Assembly: GCA_963836355.1 (NCBI GenBank)
Contig: CAWIJO010000007.1
Span: 620,001 to 684,000 of the forward strand
Direction: 5' to 3'
DNA length: 64,000 bases
DNA from: Palsa-506 sp963836355
GTDB taxonomy: Bacteria > Actinomycetota > Actinomycetes > Streptosporangiales > Streptosporangiaceae
Shown here: in pieces, positions 7,726 to 17,238 of the stretch
Numbering within the stretch: the first letter of the stretch is position 1
How the letters are laid out: every line of letters begins with the position of its first letter
Translations under genes and position numbers: made by a program
Notes under the pieces: generated by a model
What the model saw: only the letters and a program-made list of their open reading frames with translations
Told to the model about the DNA's origin: nothing
Databases searched by the model: none

Positions 7726-9870
7726 ATGGCCCAGATGCCGGCGCTCGAGACGATCGAGACACCCAAGGCTCCGGTGGGCAGCACCTACCACGGGGTCATG
7801 GTGACCGAGGACTACAGGTGGCTGGAGGACGCCGTGTCGGACCAGACACGGGCGTGGACCAAGGCCCAGGACCGGCGGACTCGCAGCTATCTGGAGAACT
7901 TGCCCTTCTACGGTGCGGTCCGCCGGCGGGCGGGGGAGCTCCTGAAGGCAGAGTCGGTGACATTCGGCGCCCTCCGGCGGGCCGGCTCGGCGTATTTCGC
8001 GCTGAAGGACCAGCCCCCGAAGCAGCAGCCGTTCCTGGTGGTGCTAGATCGCCTGGACGACCTGTCGGACGAGCGCGTCCTCGTCGACCCGAACCAGATC
8101 GATGACAGCGGCGCGACCACGATCGACTGGTACCAGCCCTCCCCCGACGGCGGCCTCGTCGCGGTGTCCCTGTCCTCACGTGGCACCGAGGACGGCACCG
8201 TGCACGTCTACCAGACCGCGTCGGGTGAACTCACCGGCGTCGCCGTGCCCAGGGTAAACGGCGGCACGGCCTGCGGTTCCCTCGCCTGGGCGGGCGACTC
8301 CTGCGGCTTCTGGTACACCCGTTACCCATCGCCGGCCGAGCGCCCAGAGCACGACGTCGGCTTCTACCAGGAGGTCTGGTATCACCCGCTCGGTGACTCG
8401 CTCGAGGATGACCGCCGCGAGTTGTCGGCCGTCTTCGCCGATGACCGGATCGCGGAGAACTTCCTCAACGCCTCCCCCGACGGTCGGTGGGTGATGGACC
8501 GGGTCCAGAAGGGTGACGGCGGCGAGTGGCAGGTGTTCGCCCGCGCGCAGACGGGCGGTGACTGGTGGATGGTCGCCGACGTCGACGACAAGGTGGCCTA
8601 CGCCACGTTCGGTCCCGGAGCGCTGTACCTGCTGTCCCGGCTGGGCGCCCCGCACGGGGAGGTGCTCAGGCTGACGCTGCAGCCCGGAGCGACCGTCGCG
8701 CACGCTGTCGGGGTGGTGCCCGAGGCGGACGTCACGATCGAGGGGCCAGCCCCGTCACCGAACGCCGAGGGTGGTCTGGCGGTGACGGACACCCGGCTAT
8801 GGCTGCTGGATATGGACGGAGGCTGGTCGTCGCTGCGGCTGTTCGGCCTCGACGCCACGCCGTCCAGGCCGACCGAGGTACCGCCGAGCTCCGCGGTCGA
8901 CGGCCTGACCCGGCTAGACGGGAATGAGGTTGCCTACGCGACCGAGTCCTTCATCGAGCCGCGGTCATGGTGGCGTGCGTCCAGGGACTCGGCGGCGCGC
9001 CGCACCGCCCTGGCGACCAAGACCCCGCTGGACTTCTCGGGCTTGGGGGTACGCCGGGAGTTCGCGACCTCCCTCGACGGCACGCGAGTGCCGGTGACCC
9101 TGATCACCCCGCAGGGAACCCCCCGCGACGGCACCACGCCCGCGTTGCTCACCGGCTACGGCGGCTACGGCATCTCCCTCATGCCCCGGTTCGACCCGAG
9201 CTGGCTGCTGTGGCTGGACCAGGGCGGAGTGCTCGCGGTCGCACACACCAGGGGCGGCGGAGAGTACGGCGAGGCCTGGCATCACGCCGGACGGCTCGCG
9301 GCCAAACAGAATGTCTTCGATGACTTCGCCGCCTGCGCCCGTTTCCTGGTCGAGTCGCGCGTGACCACAAGCGAGCGGCTCGCGATTATGGGCGGCTCCA
9401 ACGGCGGTCTGCTCATGGGGGCGGTGCTGACCCAGCACCCCGGCCTCTGCCGGGCCGTGGTCGCGATGGTGCCGGTCATGGACGTGCTCCGCGCTGAGTT
9501 GCATCCCAACGGTGCCTTCAACATGACCGAGCTCGGGACGGTCGAGGACCCGGAGCTGTTCCGGGCGATGCGCGCTTATTCTCCGTACCACAACGTCGAG
9601 GACGGCGCGGCATACCCGGCGGTGCTGCTTACCGCCGGTGAGTTCGATCCCCGGGTTGACGCTTGCCACGCCAAGAAGATGGCGGCACGTCTGCAGGCAG
9701 CAACCTCCTCCAGCCAGCCAGTGCTTCTGCGTGTTGAGCCGGGAGGGCACGGCCTCGGAGACTCGCTGGATCAACGGGTATCCGAGCTCGCCGACGTTTA
9801 CGCCTTCCTGTTCGACAGGCTCGGCATCGACTACCACCCGGCGGCTGACCGACACCGCATAAAGGGCTGA
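7726..9870 (+). CDS. prolyl oligopeptidase (S9A family)
   Basis: A 714-residue protein from ATG 7726 with a purine-rich ribosome site (AAGGGGGCG). The N-terminus (YHGVMVTEDYRWLED) is the typical S9A opening, followed by a seven-bladed propeller region (about residues 70-400) and the alpha/beta-hydrolase domain. Catalytic residues by motif are Ser558 (GGSNGG), Asp641 (GEFDPRVD) and His675 (GGHGLG). Family members cleave peptides after proline in the cytoplasm; no signal peptide is seen. Length is normal. It is monocistronic, with a long spacer on both sides. Peptide substrate unknown. Confidence 0.95.
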   Translation: MAQMPALETIETPKAPVGSTYHGVMVTEDYRWLEDAVSDQTRAWTKAQDRRTRSYLENLPFYGAVRRRAGELLKAESVTFGALRRAGSAYFALKDQPPKQQPFLVVLDRLDDLSDERVLVDPNQIDDSGATTIDWYQPSPDGGLVAVSLSSRGTEDGTVHVYQTASGELTGVAVPRVNGGTACGSLAWAGDSCGFWYTRYPSPAERPEHDVGFYQEVWYHPLGDSLEDDRRELSAVFADDRIAENFLNASPDGRWVMDRVQKGDGGEWQVFARAQTGGDWWMVADVDDKVAYATFGPGALYLLSRLGAPHGEVLRLTLQPGATVAHAVGVVPEADVTIEGPAPSPNAEGGLAVTDTRLWLLDMDGGWSSLRLFGLDATPSRPTEVPPSSAVDGLTRLDGNEVAYATESFIEPRSWWRASRDSAARRTALATKTPLDFSGLGVRREFATSLDGTRVPVTLITPQGTPRDGTTPALLTGYGGYGISLMPRFDPSWLLWLDQGGVLAVAHTRGGGEYGEAWHHAGRLAAKQNVFDDFAACARFLVESRVTTSERLAIMGGSNGGLLMGAVLTQHPGLCRAVVAMVPVMDVLRAELHPNGAFNMTELGTVEDPELFRAMRAYSPYHNVEDGAAYPAVLLTAGEFDPRVDACHAKKMAARLQAATSSSQPVLLRVEPGGHGLGDSLDQRVSELADVYAFLFDRLGIDYHPAADRHRIKG

Positions 9871-10359
9871 CCCCCACCCAGCCGCTCACCTGCTCGCGGA
9901 GAGCGCAGTATCGCCAGCGCATCGCTGACGCCGGTCCTCAGCCGGCCCATAACACCGGCGGCCTGCCGCACGGTTGCCTGGGACGACCAGCCGCCTGCCC
10001 AGCCGGCCCGGTGGATATCGCGTAGGCCAGCAGATCCTGCAGCGGCATGGCTCCTACCTCGTCAGCCAGCACCCTCGCGCTGCCGACGGGCACGGTGAGG
10101 GAACCTGGCAGGAGCCGGCAAAGGCTGATCGTCCCGACACACTGAAAGTCCGTTTTAGAATATTTCTCCTGCGGGTCAAAGCCGGTGGCCATGTGTGGCG
10201 CTCACCTGCGGCTTCCGTGGCGTCGCAGCGGCCGGCTCGTTGGCTGGCGCCAGGGCCCTAGTTGTTCCGGTGCGGGTTTCGTGTCATCGCTGTCGATGTG
10301 GAGCAGGCTTGTTCGTCCAGGGTAAGACCGGCGACGGACGCCGCGCGGAGGAGACAAGC
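9871..10359. other. no recognisable gene
   Basis: Spacer after the S9 peptidase. A short A/T-rich patch lies at about 10145-10170 and could hold promoter elements for the small ORF at 10360. No domain was seen in any frame. Confidence 0.4.
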
Positions 10360-10455
10360 ATGCGTTACCTATGCCTGCTGGTCGGTGAGCTGGGCATGGA
10401 CGACCCGATGACGGCGCCACTGCATGACCGGCTCATGACGGCGATCGGCGCATAG
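10360..10455 (+). pseudogene. 31-codon remnant of a YCII/DGPF-like protein
   Basis: ATG 10360 has an excellent ribosome site (GCGGAGGAG, 7 nt upstream) and encodes MRYLCLLVGELGMDDPMTAP followed by LHDRLMTAIGA, then TAG. The opening MRYLCLLVGE resembles the first beta strand and helix of YCII/DGPF-type proteins, which normally run to 110-130 residues. It appears truncated by a stop. The intact YCII-like gene at 10593 follows, so this may be the stump of a former upstream partner. Confidence 0.4.
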
Positions 10456-10592
10456 CGCTGATCAGCCTCTGCGTCCATTGCCGCTTCGTTATCTGCGCGG
10501 CTGCAGCACTCTCGATGATCATCCCGTCGAGCACCCAGAACTGGGTGCTTTGAACGGTCCCAGCGCCGTCGCGTCCCCAAGGCCGAAAGACT

Positions 10593-11147
10593 GTGAGTAT
10601 GGAGTTCTTCTGTTACCACCGTGACCGGCCCGGCTCCGCTTCGCTGCGCGAAGAGCTGCTGGAAGCGCACTGGTCCTTCATGGACCGGTACGCGACGCAG
10701 ATGATCGCCCGCGGCCCGACCCTTGCCCGGGACGGCGACACGCCCACCGGCAGCGTGCATATCGTCGACCTGACCGATCCGGCTGCCGCCCGTGCGTTCG
10801 CCCTCGATGAGCCCAACTACCAGGCCGGTGTGTACCGGGACGTGCTGCTGCGCCGGTGGCGCAACATGCTGGGGCGCACCATGTGGGACTTCCCCGGTGG
10901 CCGGAGTGATGGCAACCGGTACCTGGTGCTCGGCCTCGGCACACGGCCGGCTGCAAGCCTCGCCGTGCCAGCAGACCAGGATGAGCTGATCGCCTACGGG
11001 CCGCTGCTGTCTGACAACGGCACTAGCTGGCTAGGTACGGCGGTGCTGGTCCGGGCGCAGGAAAACGCGGCACGCGCCGTCCTCACCCCGGACCACTACG
11101 CCGACATCGAAGTCCACAACTGGCAGTTCGGCGGGCGTCCGTCATGA
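10593..11147 (+). CDS. YCII-related domain protein
   Basis: A 184-residue protein from GTG 10593 (or ATG 10599). The N-terminal half has the YciI ferredoxin-like pattern: EFFCYHRDRPGS, LLEAHWSFMDRYATQMIARG with the conserved His, GPTL and GSVHIVDLTD, then ALDEPNYQAGVYRDVLLRRW. A C-terminal extension of about 90 residues (FPGGRSDGNRYLVLGLG) resembles a second degenerate copy of the fold. YCII proteins are small presumptive enzymes without an assigned reaction. It follows the 31-codon remnant on the same strand and is not otherwise in an operon. Confidence 0.75.
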   Translation: MSMEFFCYHRDRPGSASLREELLEAHWSFMDRYATQMIARGPTLARDGDTPTGSVHIVDLTDPAAARAFALDEPNYQAGVYRDVLLRRWRNMLGRTMWDFPGGRSDGNRYLVLGLGTRPAASLAVPADQDELIAYGPLLSDNGTSWLGTAVLVRAQENAARAVLTPDHYADIEVHNWQFGGRPS

Positions 11148-11211
11148 ACCCAGGACGCCTCAGATCGTGCTGCTGCCCGGGCCGGGTGACCGGTCTTGCC
11201 AAGGAGCGTTC

Positions 11212-11898
11212 TCACGCATCTGGCCCGTAGAGTCCGGCAATGTCTTCGGAGCTGGCCCACCGACTGTAGGTGGGCGACTGCGGCCAGCCCCCGGGTGAGT
11301 CCTGCCACTCCTCCTGGCGCCCATAGGGCAGCAGATCGATCAGCGCAAAGGTGTGACTGAGCTGCTCGGTGCCACGGCCGCTGGTGTGCCAGCTGCGATA
11401 CACGGTGTCGCCATCGCGCAGGAACACGTTGACAGCGAATCCGCCGCCGGTCGGTGCGCCGACATCGCTGCCGAATGGGCTGTTCGCTGTGGAATACCAG
11501 GTCATTTGGTTCCCGACCCGCCGCTTGTACGCGAGCGCCTCGTCAATCGGGCCCTGGGTGACGATGACGAACCGGGCGTCGTAGCTATCCAGAAACTCGA
11601 GCCGGGTGAACTGCGAGGTGAACCCTGTGCAGCCCGAACACTGCCACTGCTCGCCGGGAAACCACATGTGGTTGTAGACGATCAGCTGTGACTTGCCGCC
11701 GAAGACGTCGGCCAGCCGGACCGGGCCCTGCTCGCCCTCCAGGGTGTAGTCCGGCACCTTGACCATCGGCAGTCGCCGGCGCTGCGCGGCGATCGCGTCG
11801 AGCTCCCGGGTCGCGGCCTTCTCCCGGGCACGCAGTGCGTCGAGCTGGCGCTGCCAGGTGCCGGCGTCGACCACGGGCGGTAGTGCGGTGATGCTCAT
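11212..11898 (-). CDS. DUF899 thioredoxin-like protein
   Basis: A 228-residue protein from ATG 11898. After an N-terminal coiled stretch (LRAREKAATRELDAI, QRRRLPMVKVP) comes the DUF899 core: YTLEGEQGPVRLADVFGGKS, QLIVYNHMWFPG, then CSGCTGF in the position of a thioredoxin-type active site. A later GGFAVNVFLRDGD segment and SHTFALIDLLPYG complete the family profile. DUF899 proteins are cytoplasmic and of unknown reaction, usually considered redox proteins. The gene is single and runs convergently with the YCII gene upstream. Confidence 0.9.
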   Translation of the reverse strand: MSITALPPVVDAGTWQRQLDALRAREKAATRELDAIAAQRRRLPMVKVPDYTLEGEQGPVRLADVFGGKSQLIVYNHMWFPGEQWQCSGCTGFTSQFTRLEFLDSYDARFVIVTQGPIDEALAYKRRVGNQMTWYSTANSPFGSDVGAPTGGGFAVNVFLRDGDTVYRSWHTSGRGTEQLSHTFALIDLLPYGRQEEWQDSPGGWPQSPTYSRWASSEDIAGLYGPDA

Positions 11899-12161
11899 GG
11901 AGTCTCCTAACTGATCATGCTCAGAGCCTGAGCCTTGCAGCTACAGACCCTGCCCGATCGGCTAACTCACCGGTTGTCTGGATGTCGCCTGCCACGCTCA
12001 CCGGGACCACTCAGCTGGGTTTCTGCCACAAGCAGCTGGCGAGCGACATCGGGGCTCACCACATTCATCCTTCCGGCGTTCGGCCGGGAACCATCATCTG
12101 GTTACGATGAGATGCGGTGTCGTGCGGTGCGGCCGGGGGACGATCAGCCAGCCGCCAGAGT

Positions 12162-12625
12162 GTGGGCGTTTCAGGAGACACACAAATCACGGGCTCGGCG
12201 GAGGATGCCTTCGAGGAGTTCGCGCGCGGTCGCTCCACACATTTGTTCCGGCTCGCTCTGGTACTTACCGGCTGGGACAAGGCCGCCGCTGAGGATGTGC
12301 TCCAGATCGCCCTTGTGCGCGCCTACCGGCGCCTGCGGCTGCTCTCCAGGCAGGGATCAGCCGAGCCGTATGTCCGCCGGGTGGTAGTAAACGCGGCAAT
12401 CGACTGGCGGCAGAGCGGACAGCCCCTGGGCCTCGCCGTGAACCTGGCGGTGGAGGACCGGACCGGCCAGTTGGTGACCGCGACCTCCTGCTGCGGGCGC
12501 TGGCAGCGCTGGCACCGAAGCAGCGGGCGGTCCTGGTGATGCGGTCTTGGGAACGTGGTGTGAGGCGCGTGAGCTGGATCGACGGTGCAAATGCTGATGT
12601 TTGGCGGGCTTCGCGGCGCGCGTAA
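12162..12625 (+). pseudogene. SigE-family ECF sigma factor, frameshifted and lacking its HTH
   Basis: From GTG 12162 the frame gives FEEFARGRSTHLFRLALVLT (region 2), EDVLQIALVRAYRRLRLLS and a typical linker (AEPYVRRVVVNAAIDWRQ). At about 12482 one base is missing; the next frame continues DLLLRALAALAPKQRAVLVM, the start of region 4. The sequence then diverges after RSWE and stops at 12625, before the DNA-contacting helix-turn-helix. Two lesions, a frameshift and loss of the C-terminus, make this a dead sigma gene. No anti-sigma gene is adjacent. Confidence 0.75.
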
Positions 12626-12665
12626 TGAGTTGCCGCTGCCGATCTGGGCCGATCAGGATGGCGCC

Positions 12666-13472
12666 ATGGGCGAACGATTCGTTATCACGCGCAAGGGATG
12701 TGATCTGGCCGGCGATCGCTGGCCGGGGGGCGCCCAGCTCGTGGTACTGCTGCATGAAGGAGTCTCCGACCGGCGCGGCTGGCGCCAGGTGGCCCAGCAG
12801 CTGGCGCCGCGGCTGACGGTAGTGGCCTATGACCGGAGGGGCTACGGGGAATCCGCCGTCAGCGCGGCCCCGTTCACGCACGTTGAAGATCTGCTGGCCG
12901 TCCTGGACCGGGAGCAGGCCGGGCGTGCGTGGCTCGTCGGCGCCTCAGCCGGTGGCGGCCTGGCACTGGACACCGCGCTGCTAGCCCCGGACCGCGTCGC
13001 GGGCCTGGTGTTGCTCGGCACGGCGGTCAGCGGTGCGCCGGAACCCGAACTTGACCCGTCCACCCGGCAGTTCGACGCGCTGCTCGACACGGCCATTGCC
13101 GCTGGGAACCTTGAGGAGGTCAACCGCCTGGAGACCTGGCTGTGGCTGGACGGGCCGTCCGCGCCCGAGGGCCGGGTCGGCGGCGAGGCCAGGGCGCTGG
13201 CCCTCGACATGAACGCGATCATCCTGCGCAACGCAGCCCGGGATGACGAAGGCAGCAGCGACGTAGACGCCTGGCACCGCCTGGATGAGGTCCAGATCCC
13301 GGTCTCTCTCGCCTGCGGCGAGCTTGACGTGCCATTCCTGATCGCCCGCAGCCGCGAGCTAGCCGACCGCCTGCCCAGCGCCCGCTACCATCAGCTGCCC
13401 GGCATGGCACACCAGCCATACCTGGAAGACCCAGGCCAAGTGGCAGGCCTGGTGCTAGGCACGCTCGCATAA
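12666..13472 (+). CDS. alpha/beta hydrolase
   Basis: ATG 12666 gives 268 residues; the frame is open further upstream, but that stretch belongs to the dead sigma gene. The fold is canonical: LVVLLHEGVSDRRGW (oxyanion region), VVAYDRRGYGES, nucleophile elbow GASAGG with Ser94, acid in CGELDVPF and catalytic His in GMAHQPYLEDP near the end. It belongs to the large esterase/haloperoxidase-like group acting in the cytoplasm. Substrate unknown. It starts 40 nt after the sigma remnant ends. Confidence 0.88.
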   Translation: MGERFVITRKGCDLAGDRWPGGAQLVVLLHEGVSDRRGWRQVAQQLAPRLTVVAYDRRGYGESAVSAAPFTHVEDLLAVLDREQAGRAWLVGASAGGGLALDTALLAPDRVAGLVLLGTAVSGAPEPELDPSTRQFDALLDTAIAAGNLEEVNRLETWLWLDGPSAPEGRVGGEARALALDMNAIILRNAARDDEGSSDVDAWHRLDEVQIPVSLACGELDVPFLIARSRELADRLPSARYHQLPGMAHQPYLEDPGQVAGLVLGTLA

Positions 13473-13661
13473 GACTGAGCGCCAGCACCACTCAGGGCTG
13501 ATGCCAGGCGCTGCATGCCATGGTCGGCAACTACGATCCAGATCAGGGACGATCGTGCGGTGGTGCGGTGCGGGCGCGGGCTGTGGCAGCCAGTTCCGGT
13601 AGTGATGGCGGCCGATGCGGAACTGTCCGAGGTCCTGCGGGCTGCTGTACGGTAAGGCCTC

Positions 13662-14249
13662 GTGACGGGCATGACCGGCGAGCGCGCTGCGGTGGTAGTG
13701 CCGGGGCTGCGGTACAGCGCGGACGGGCCGCTGCTGATGTATGCCGGTCTCGCCGTAGAACGTCGCGGCGGTTCGGTTCGCCGGATCGGCTGGACGGTGC
13801 CGGAGTTCGGCGACGGCGATGATGAGCGTGCCTGGGTGGCGGCCCGGGTGAGCGAGGCGGTCGACGCTGTGGTAACGGCCGCTGGTGTGGCGGCGCCGGT
13901 GGTGATCGGCAAGTCGCTGGGGTCGCTGGCGGCGCCCGTGGCTGCCGACCGCGGGCTGCCGGCTGTGTGGCTGACGCCGGTGCTCACCGACGGGCCGACC
14001 GTCGCGGCGCTGCGGCGGGCCGCAGCCCCGTGCCTGCTGATCGGCGGGACGGCTGACAAGGTGTGGGATGGCCAGCTCGCGTGGTCGCTCACGCCGCACG
14101 TGCTGGAGATCGGCGGCGCCGATCACGGCATGTTCGTCCCCGGGCGCTTGTCGGAATCCGCCGCGGTTCTCAGCCAGGTGATAACGGCTGTGGAGGACTT
14201 CCTCGACCACCAGGCATGGCCGCAGGGCAGCGCCGAGGGCAACGGCTGA
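13662..14249 (+). CDS. small alpha/beta hydrolase
   Basis: A 195-residue protein from GTG 13662. It opens with AAVVVPGLRYSADGPLLMYA, typical of the compact KANL3/Tex30-like hydrolases. The nucleophile elbow is VIGKSLGSLA (Ser85), followed by PCLLIGGTADKVWD (acid) and GADHGMFVPG (His). The lid domain is absent, which explains the short length. Function unknown; probable cytoplasmic esterase. It is in the same direction as the preceding hydrolase but 190 nt away, so probably separate. Confidence 0.85.
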   Translation: MTGMTGERAAVVVPGLRYSADGPLLMYAGLAVERRGGSVRRIGWTVPEFGDGDDERAWVAARVSEAVDAVVTAAGVAAPVVIGKSLGSLAAPVAADRGLPAVWLTPVLTDGPTVAALRRAAAPCLLIGGTADKVWDGQLAWSLTPHVLEIGGADHGMFVPGRLSESAAVLSQVITAVEDFLDHQAWPQGSAEGNG

Positions 14250-14754
14250 GCCAGCCACGCCGCGCGTGACTGTTGGTCAATGACAAGACCGTCAACTGCA
14301 CGTCCTACCCCCTTCGGTATGGCGCGGCTGCTCAGTGTCGGGCGCCTGTCGCGTCCATATCGGTCGCTCTGTCGCGCGGCAAAGGAACCATGCGGTTGAT
14401 GGCATCCCCCGGGCGCGTTGTGAGCTTTGCACGTCCGGCTTGTCCCGCCATGCAGGCGAGAAGAAGCGGCGCACGAAATGTGCCTTGCCGGGTTGGCGAT
14501 ACTGTCGGCGTCGTTCCGCGGGCGTACGCTCGAAATCTGGACTGGGCCTGCGCGCTGATGCCGGCGGGCATCGCAAGCCGGGGATCAGCGGGCGGAGCGG
14601 ACAGCTTGGCTCGCCATCGCTCTTCCATGAAAGCCAGGGAAGGTTGGGAATGGCGAAGACCAGGCTTGCCCGGTGGGCTGGCCGATGGCGTGAGCGCCGT
14701 CTGCTTCGTGCGCAGACAAGGCAGACATCGACAGCGCGCAGGCTGCACGTGCCG
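14250..14754. other. no recognisable gene; lower-GC patch
   Basis: Long frames exist on both strands but none contains a domain I recognise. The stretch around 14270-14560 is visibly less GC-rich than its neighbours and could be a relic of inserted DNA. It separates two convergent genes. Confidence 0.35.
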
Positions 14755-15279
14755 CTAAGGGGCGGGGTCGTTACGGGCCATCTGGGCGCCGCGCAGCTCG
14801 GCATGCATCTCCCACGGTGCGCGGGGCAGTACGTGGCCGGTCTCGAGGAGGGACTTGAGGTTGGCGCACACAGCCGGCCATCCGGCAGAGACTGCCTCCA
14901 GGGCATCGCTGCCGACCAGGTTCTCATGAGTGACGGTGAGCCGGACTATCTCGTGGTAGGGCTCGATGTCGAAGGTCACCGTCGAGGGGCCCCCCGGAGG
15001 GGTATCTCCGGGGGCGTCGAACGTGATCGTGAGCCGGCGAGGTGGCACGGACTCCAGCACGATGCCGGCCACATCGGCGATGCCTGAGCCGTCGACGCGC
15101 CGGTGTTCCCAGGGGGAGCCGGCCTGCCAGCTGGAGACGTTGCTATGCCCCCAGTACCGGGCGGTCAGGCCCGGGTCGGTGAGTGCTTCCCACACCCGCT
15201 CTGGCGAGCCCTCGATGTAGGTGACGTACACGTATCGCGGCGCTGCCCGGTTCCGATCCGCTCCCAGCGAGCTCGTCAC
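14755..15279 (-). CDS. SRPBCC (AHSA1/START-like) protein
   Basis: A 174-residue protein from ATG 15279. Signature elements are VYVTYIEGSPERVWEALTDP and ARYWGHSNVSSWQAGSPWEH, then a beta-rich middle, TVTFDIEPYHEIVRLTVTHE and a C-terminal helix (SAGWPAVCANLKSLLETG). This is the AHSA1-type helix-grip fold, which binds hydrophobic ligands. Such genes are usually paired with an ArsR regulator. Here none is adjacent, although other SRPBCC genes in the window do have one. Role unknown. Confidence 0.88.
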   Translation of the reverse strand: MTSSLGADRNRAAPRYVYVTYIEGSPERVWEALTDPGLTARYWGHSNVSSWQAGSPWEHRRVDGSGIADVAGIVLESVPPRRLTITFDAPGDTPPGGPSTVTFDIEPYHEIVRLTVTHENLVGSDALEAVSAGWPAVCANLKSLLETGHVLPRAPWEMHAELRGAQMARNDPAP

Positions 15280-15507
15280 GGTCAGTGATACTGCCTCGAC
15301 ATTCGCGCAGCGTGCAATGCCGCCGTTCGGTACGCCGCCGGCAGTGCGTCACTCCGGCGCAGCGGCGTTCCAGAACCGGAGCCGGCCAGGGTGGCGGCGG
15401 AGGAGCAGACTCAGGATGCGGCCTCGGCGGAGCTGGCGGTGCGCGATGAGTTCCGGAGCCCGGCGCGGTCTGCCTGACTAGGCGATCGACGAGAAGGGAT
15501 ACGAGGG

Positions 15508-16344
15508 GTGGACGCAGTTGAAGTCCTGATGGAAGGGGTCGTGTTCGGCGAGTCACCGCGCTGGCACGACGGACGGCTCTGGTTCTCTGACTGGGGCGCA
15601 AACCAGGTGATCGCGCTCGGCACCGACGGCAGCCACGAGGTGGTGGTGACCGTCGCATCGTTCCCGATGTGCATCGATTTCCTCCCGGACGGGCGGCTGC
15701 TGGTGGTGGACTCTGCGCAGCGGCGGCTGCTACGCCGTGAGCCCGACGGGTCGCTGGTCACGCATGCTGACCTGTCCGCAGTCTCGGCCAAGCCGTGGAA
15801 TGACATCGTGGTCGATGACCGGGGCAACGCCTACGTCAATACCATCGGCTTCGACTTCCCCGGCGGCGAGTTCGCGCCGGGCCTCGTCGTGCTCGCCACG
15901 CCGGACGGCGATGTCCGCCGGGTCGCCGGCGACGTCGCGTTCCCGAACGGGATGGCGATCACCCCGGATGGCGGAACGCTGATTGTCGCCGAGTCGTACG
16001 CCAGCCGGCTCACGGCATACGACATCGGCGCGGACGGCGGCCTCGGCAACCGGCGGGTGTGGGCGCAGACGCCCGGCGACCACCCAGACGGGATCTGCAT
16101 CGATGCCGAGGGCGCAGTCTGGTACGCCGACGTGGGCAACAAGCACTGCGTGCGGGTACGCGAGGGCGGCGAGGTGCTGGCCACGCTCAACCTGGACCGC
16201 GGCGCCTTCGCCTGCGCGCTCAGCCGGGGCCACGACCCGCACCTCTACGTCGTCGGCCAGCACTACGGCGGACCCGCGCCGGCGCAGCCCAGCGGGCGGG
16301 TCGTGGCGTTCCCGGCGCCCGCGCCAGGCGCCGGGAAGCCCTGA
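15508..16344 (+). CDS. SMP-30/gluconolactonase family protein
   Basis: A 278-residue beta-propeller from GTG 15508. Key segments are FGESPRWHDGRLWFSDWGAN (metal-binding Glu in GESPRW), FPMCIDFLPDGRLLVVDS, WNDIVVDDRGNAYVNTIG (conserved Asn/Asp) and PNGMAITPDGGTLIVAES, then HPDGICIDAEGAVWYADVGN. The four metal/substrate positions of the family are present. SMP-30 enzymes are divalent-metal lactonases. The remnant of an S41 peptidase follows directly in the same frame with no spacer, a sign of deletion at the 3' side. Confidence 0.92.
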   Translation: MDAVEVLMEGVVFGESPRWHDGRLWFSDWGANQVIALGTDGSHEVVVTVASFPMCIDFLPDGRLLVVDSAQRRLLRREPDGSLVTHADLSAVSAKPWNDIVVDDRGNAYVNTIGFDFPGGEFAPGLVVLATPDGDVRRVAGDVAFPNGMAITPDGGTLIVAESYASRLTAYDIGADGGLGNRRVWAQTPGDHPDGICIDAEGAVWYADVGNKHCVRVREGGEVLATLNLDRGAFACALSRGHDPHLYVVGQHYGGPAPAQPSGRVVAFPAPAPGAGKP

Positions 16345-16395
16345 CCACCGGGTCCGGTCAGCAGCCGCGGTCTGACCTGGCGAGAGCCGCGGCCG

Positions 16396-17238
16396 AGGCG
16401 GCACCTGGCCAACCCGCTGGCCACGGCGGTCACCGCGGACCTGCAGTCGGTCAACGCCGACAAGCACCTGCGGCTGCTCTACCATGCCGGGGCCCTCCCG
16501 CAGCGCACGCCGGGTGACGACACCGAGGAATACGCCGCCATGGCACGGTGGGCAGGCCAAACGTCCGGTGGCGTGGCCTGCGTACGGCGCCTGTCTGGCA
16601 ACGTCGGCTATCTGGAGCTGCAGCCGGTGCTGTTCCCGGCCGCCATCTGCGGGGAGATCATCACCGCCGCGATGAGCCTGCTTGCCACCACCGACGTGCT
16701 CATCGTCGACCTGCGCCACTGCCTGGGCGGCGAGCCCACCATGGCCGCATTCCTCATCAGCTACCTGTGGGACCACGAGCCGGCCCAGCTCACCGGACTC
16801 CGGGAAGGCAATCACAACCAGCTCAAGCAGGCCTGGACGCTGCCGTACGTCCCGGGCCGCCGCTTCGGGAAGGCCAAGCCGGTGTACGCGCTGACCAGCG
16901 CCACCACGTTCTCCGGCGGCGAGCAACTCAGCTACGACCTGCAGCAACTCGGCCGTGCCACGATCATCGGCGAGCGTACCCGCGGCGGCGCCCGCGCCCG
17001 CGAGGGGTTCCCCGTCCACCCCCATCTGGAGGCAACCATCTCCGTCGCCGAGGCGGTCAGCCCGGCAACCGGCGGCAACTGGGAGGGCACCGGCGTCGTG
17101 CCCGACATCCGGTCCAGCCCCGGCCGGGCCCGCGACACCGCCTACAAGCTGGCCCTCCAGGACGTGATCGCGGCCGACCGCGCCACCGCAGCCGAGGCCA
17201 GTGGCGCGCTTGCCGCAGCGCAAGCCGGTACTGCCTAG
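16396..17238 (+). pseudogene. S41 family peptidase lacking its N-terminus
   Basis: Similarity starts abruptly at about 16402 (LANPLATAVTADLQSVNADK, then HLRLLYHAG), inside the N-terminal S41 domain, and runs cleanly to 17238. The core has VLIVDLRHCLGG, the substrate loop and the catalytic segment TSATTFSGGEQLSYDL with the nucleophilic Ser, then TIIGERTRGGA. The first in-frame ATG is 16540, well inside the domain. About 45 N-terminal residues and the start codon are missing. The frame is open back to the SMP-30 stop, so a deletion probably fused the two loci. Expression from ATG 16540 (232 residues) cannot be excluded. Confidence 0.7.

Noticed and set aside
8965..9855. 296-codon minus-strand frame
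   Set aside because: Antisense shadow of the prolyl oligopeptidase.
15730..17223. 497-codon open frame on the minus strand
   Set aside because: It is antisense to the SMP-30 and S41 genes, which have clear domains. The translation is low-complexity and reflects GC-rich third positions.
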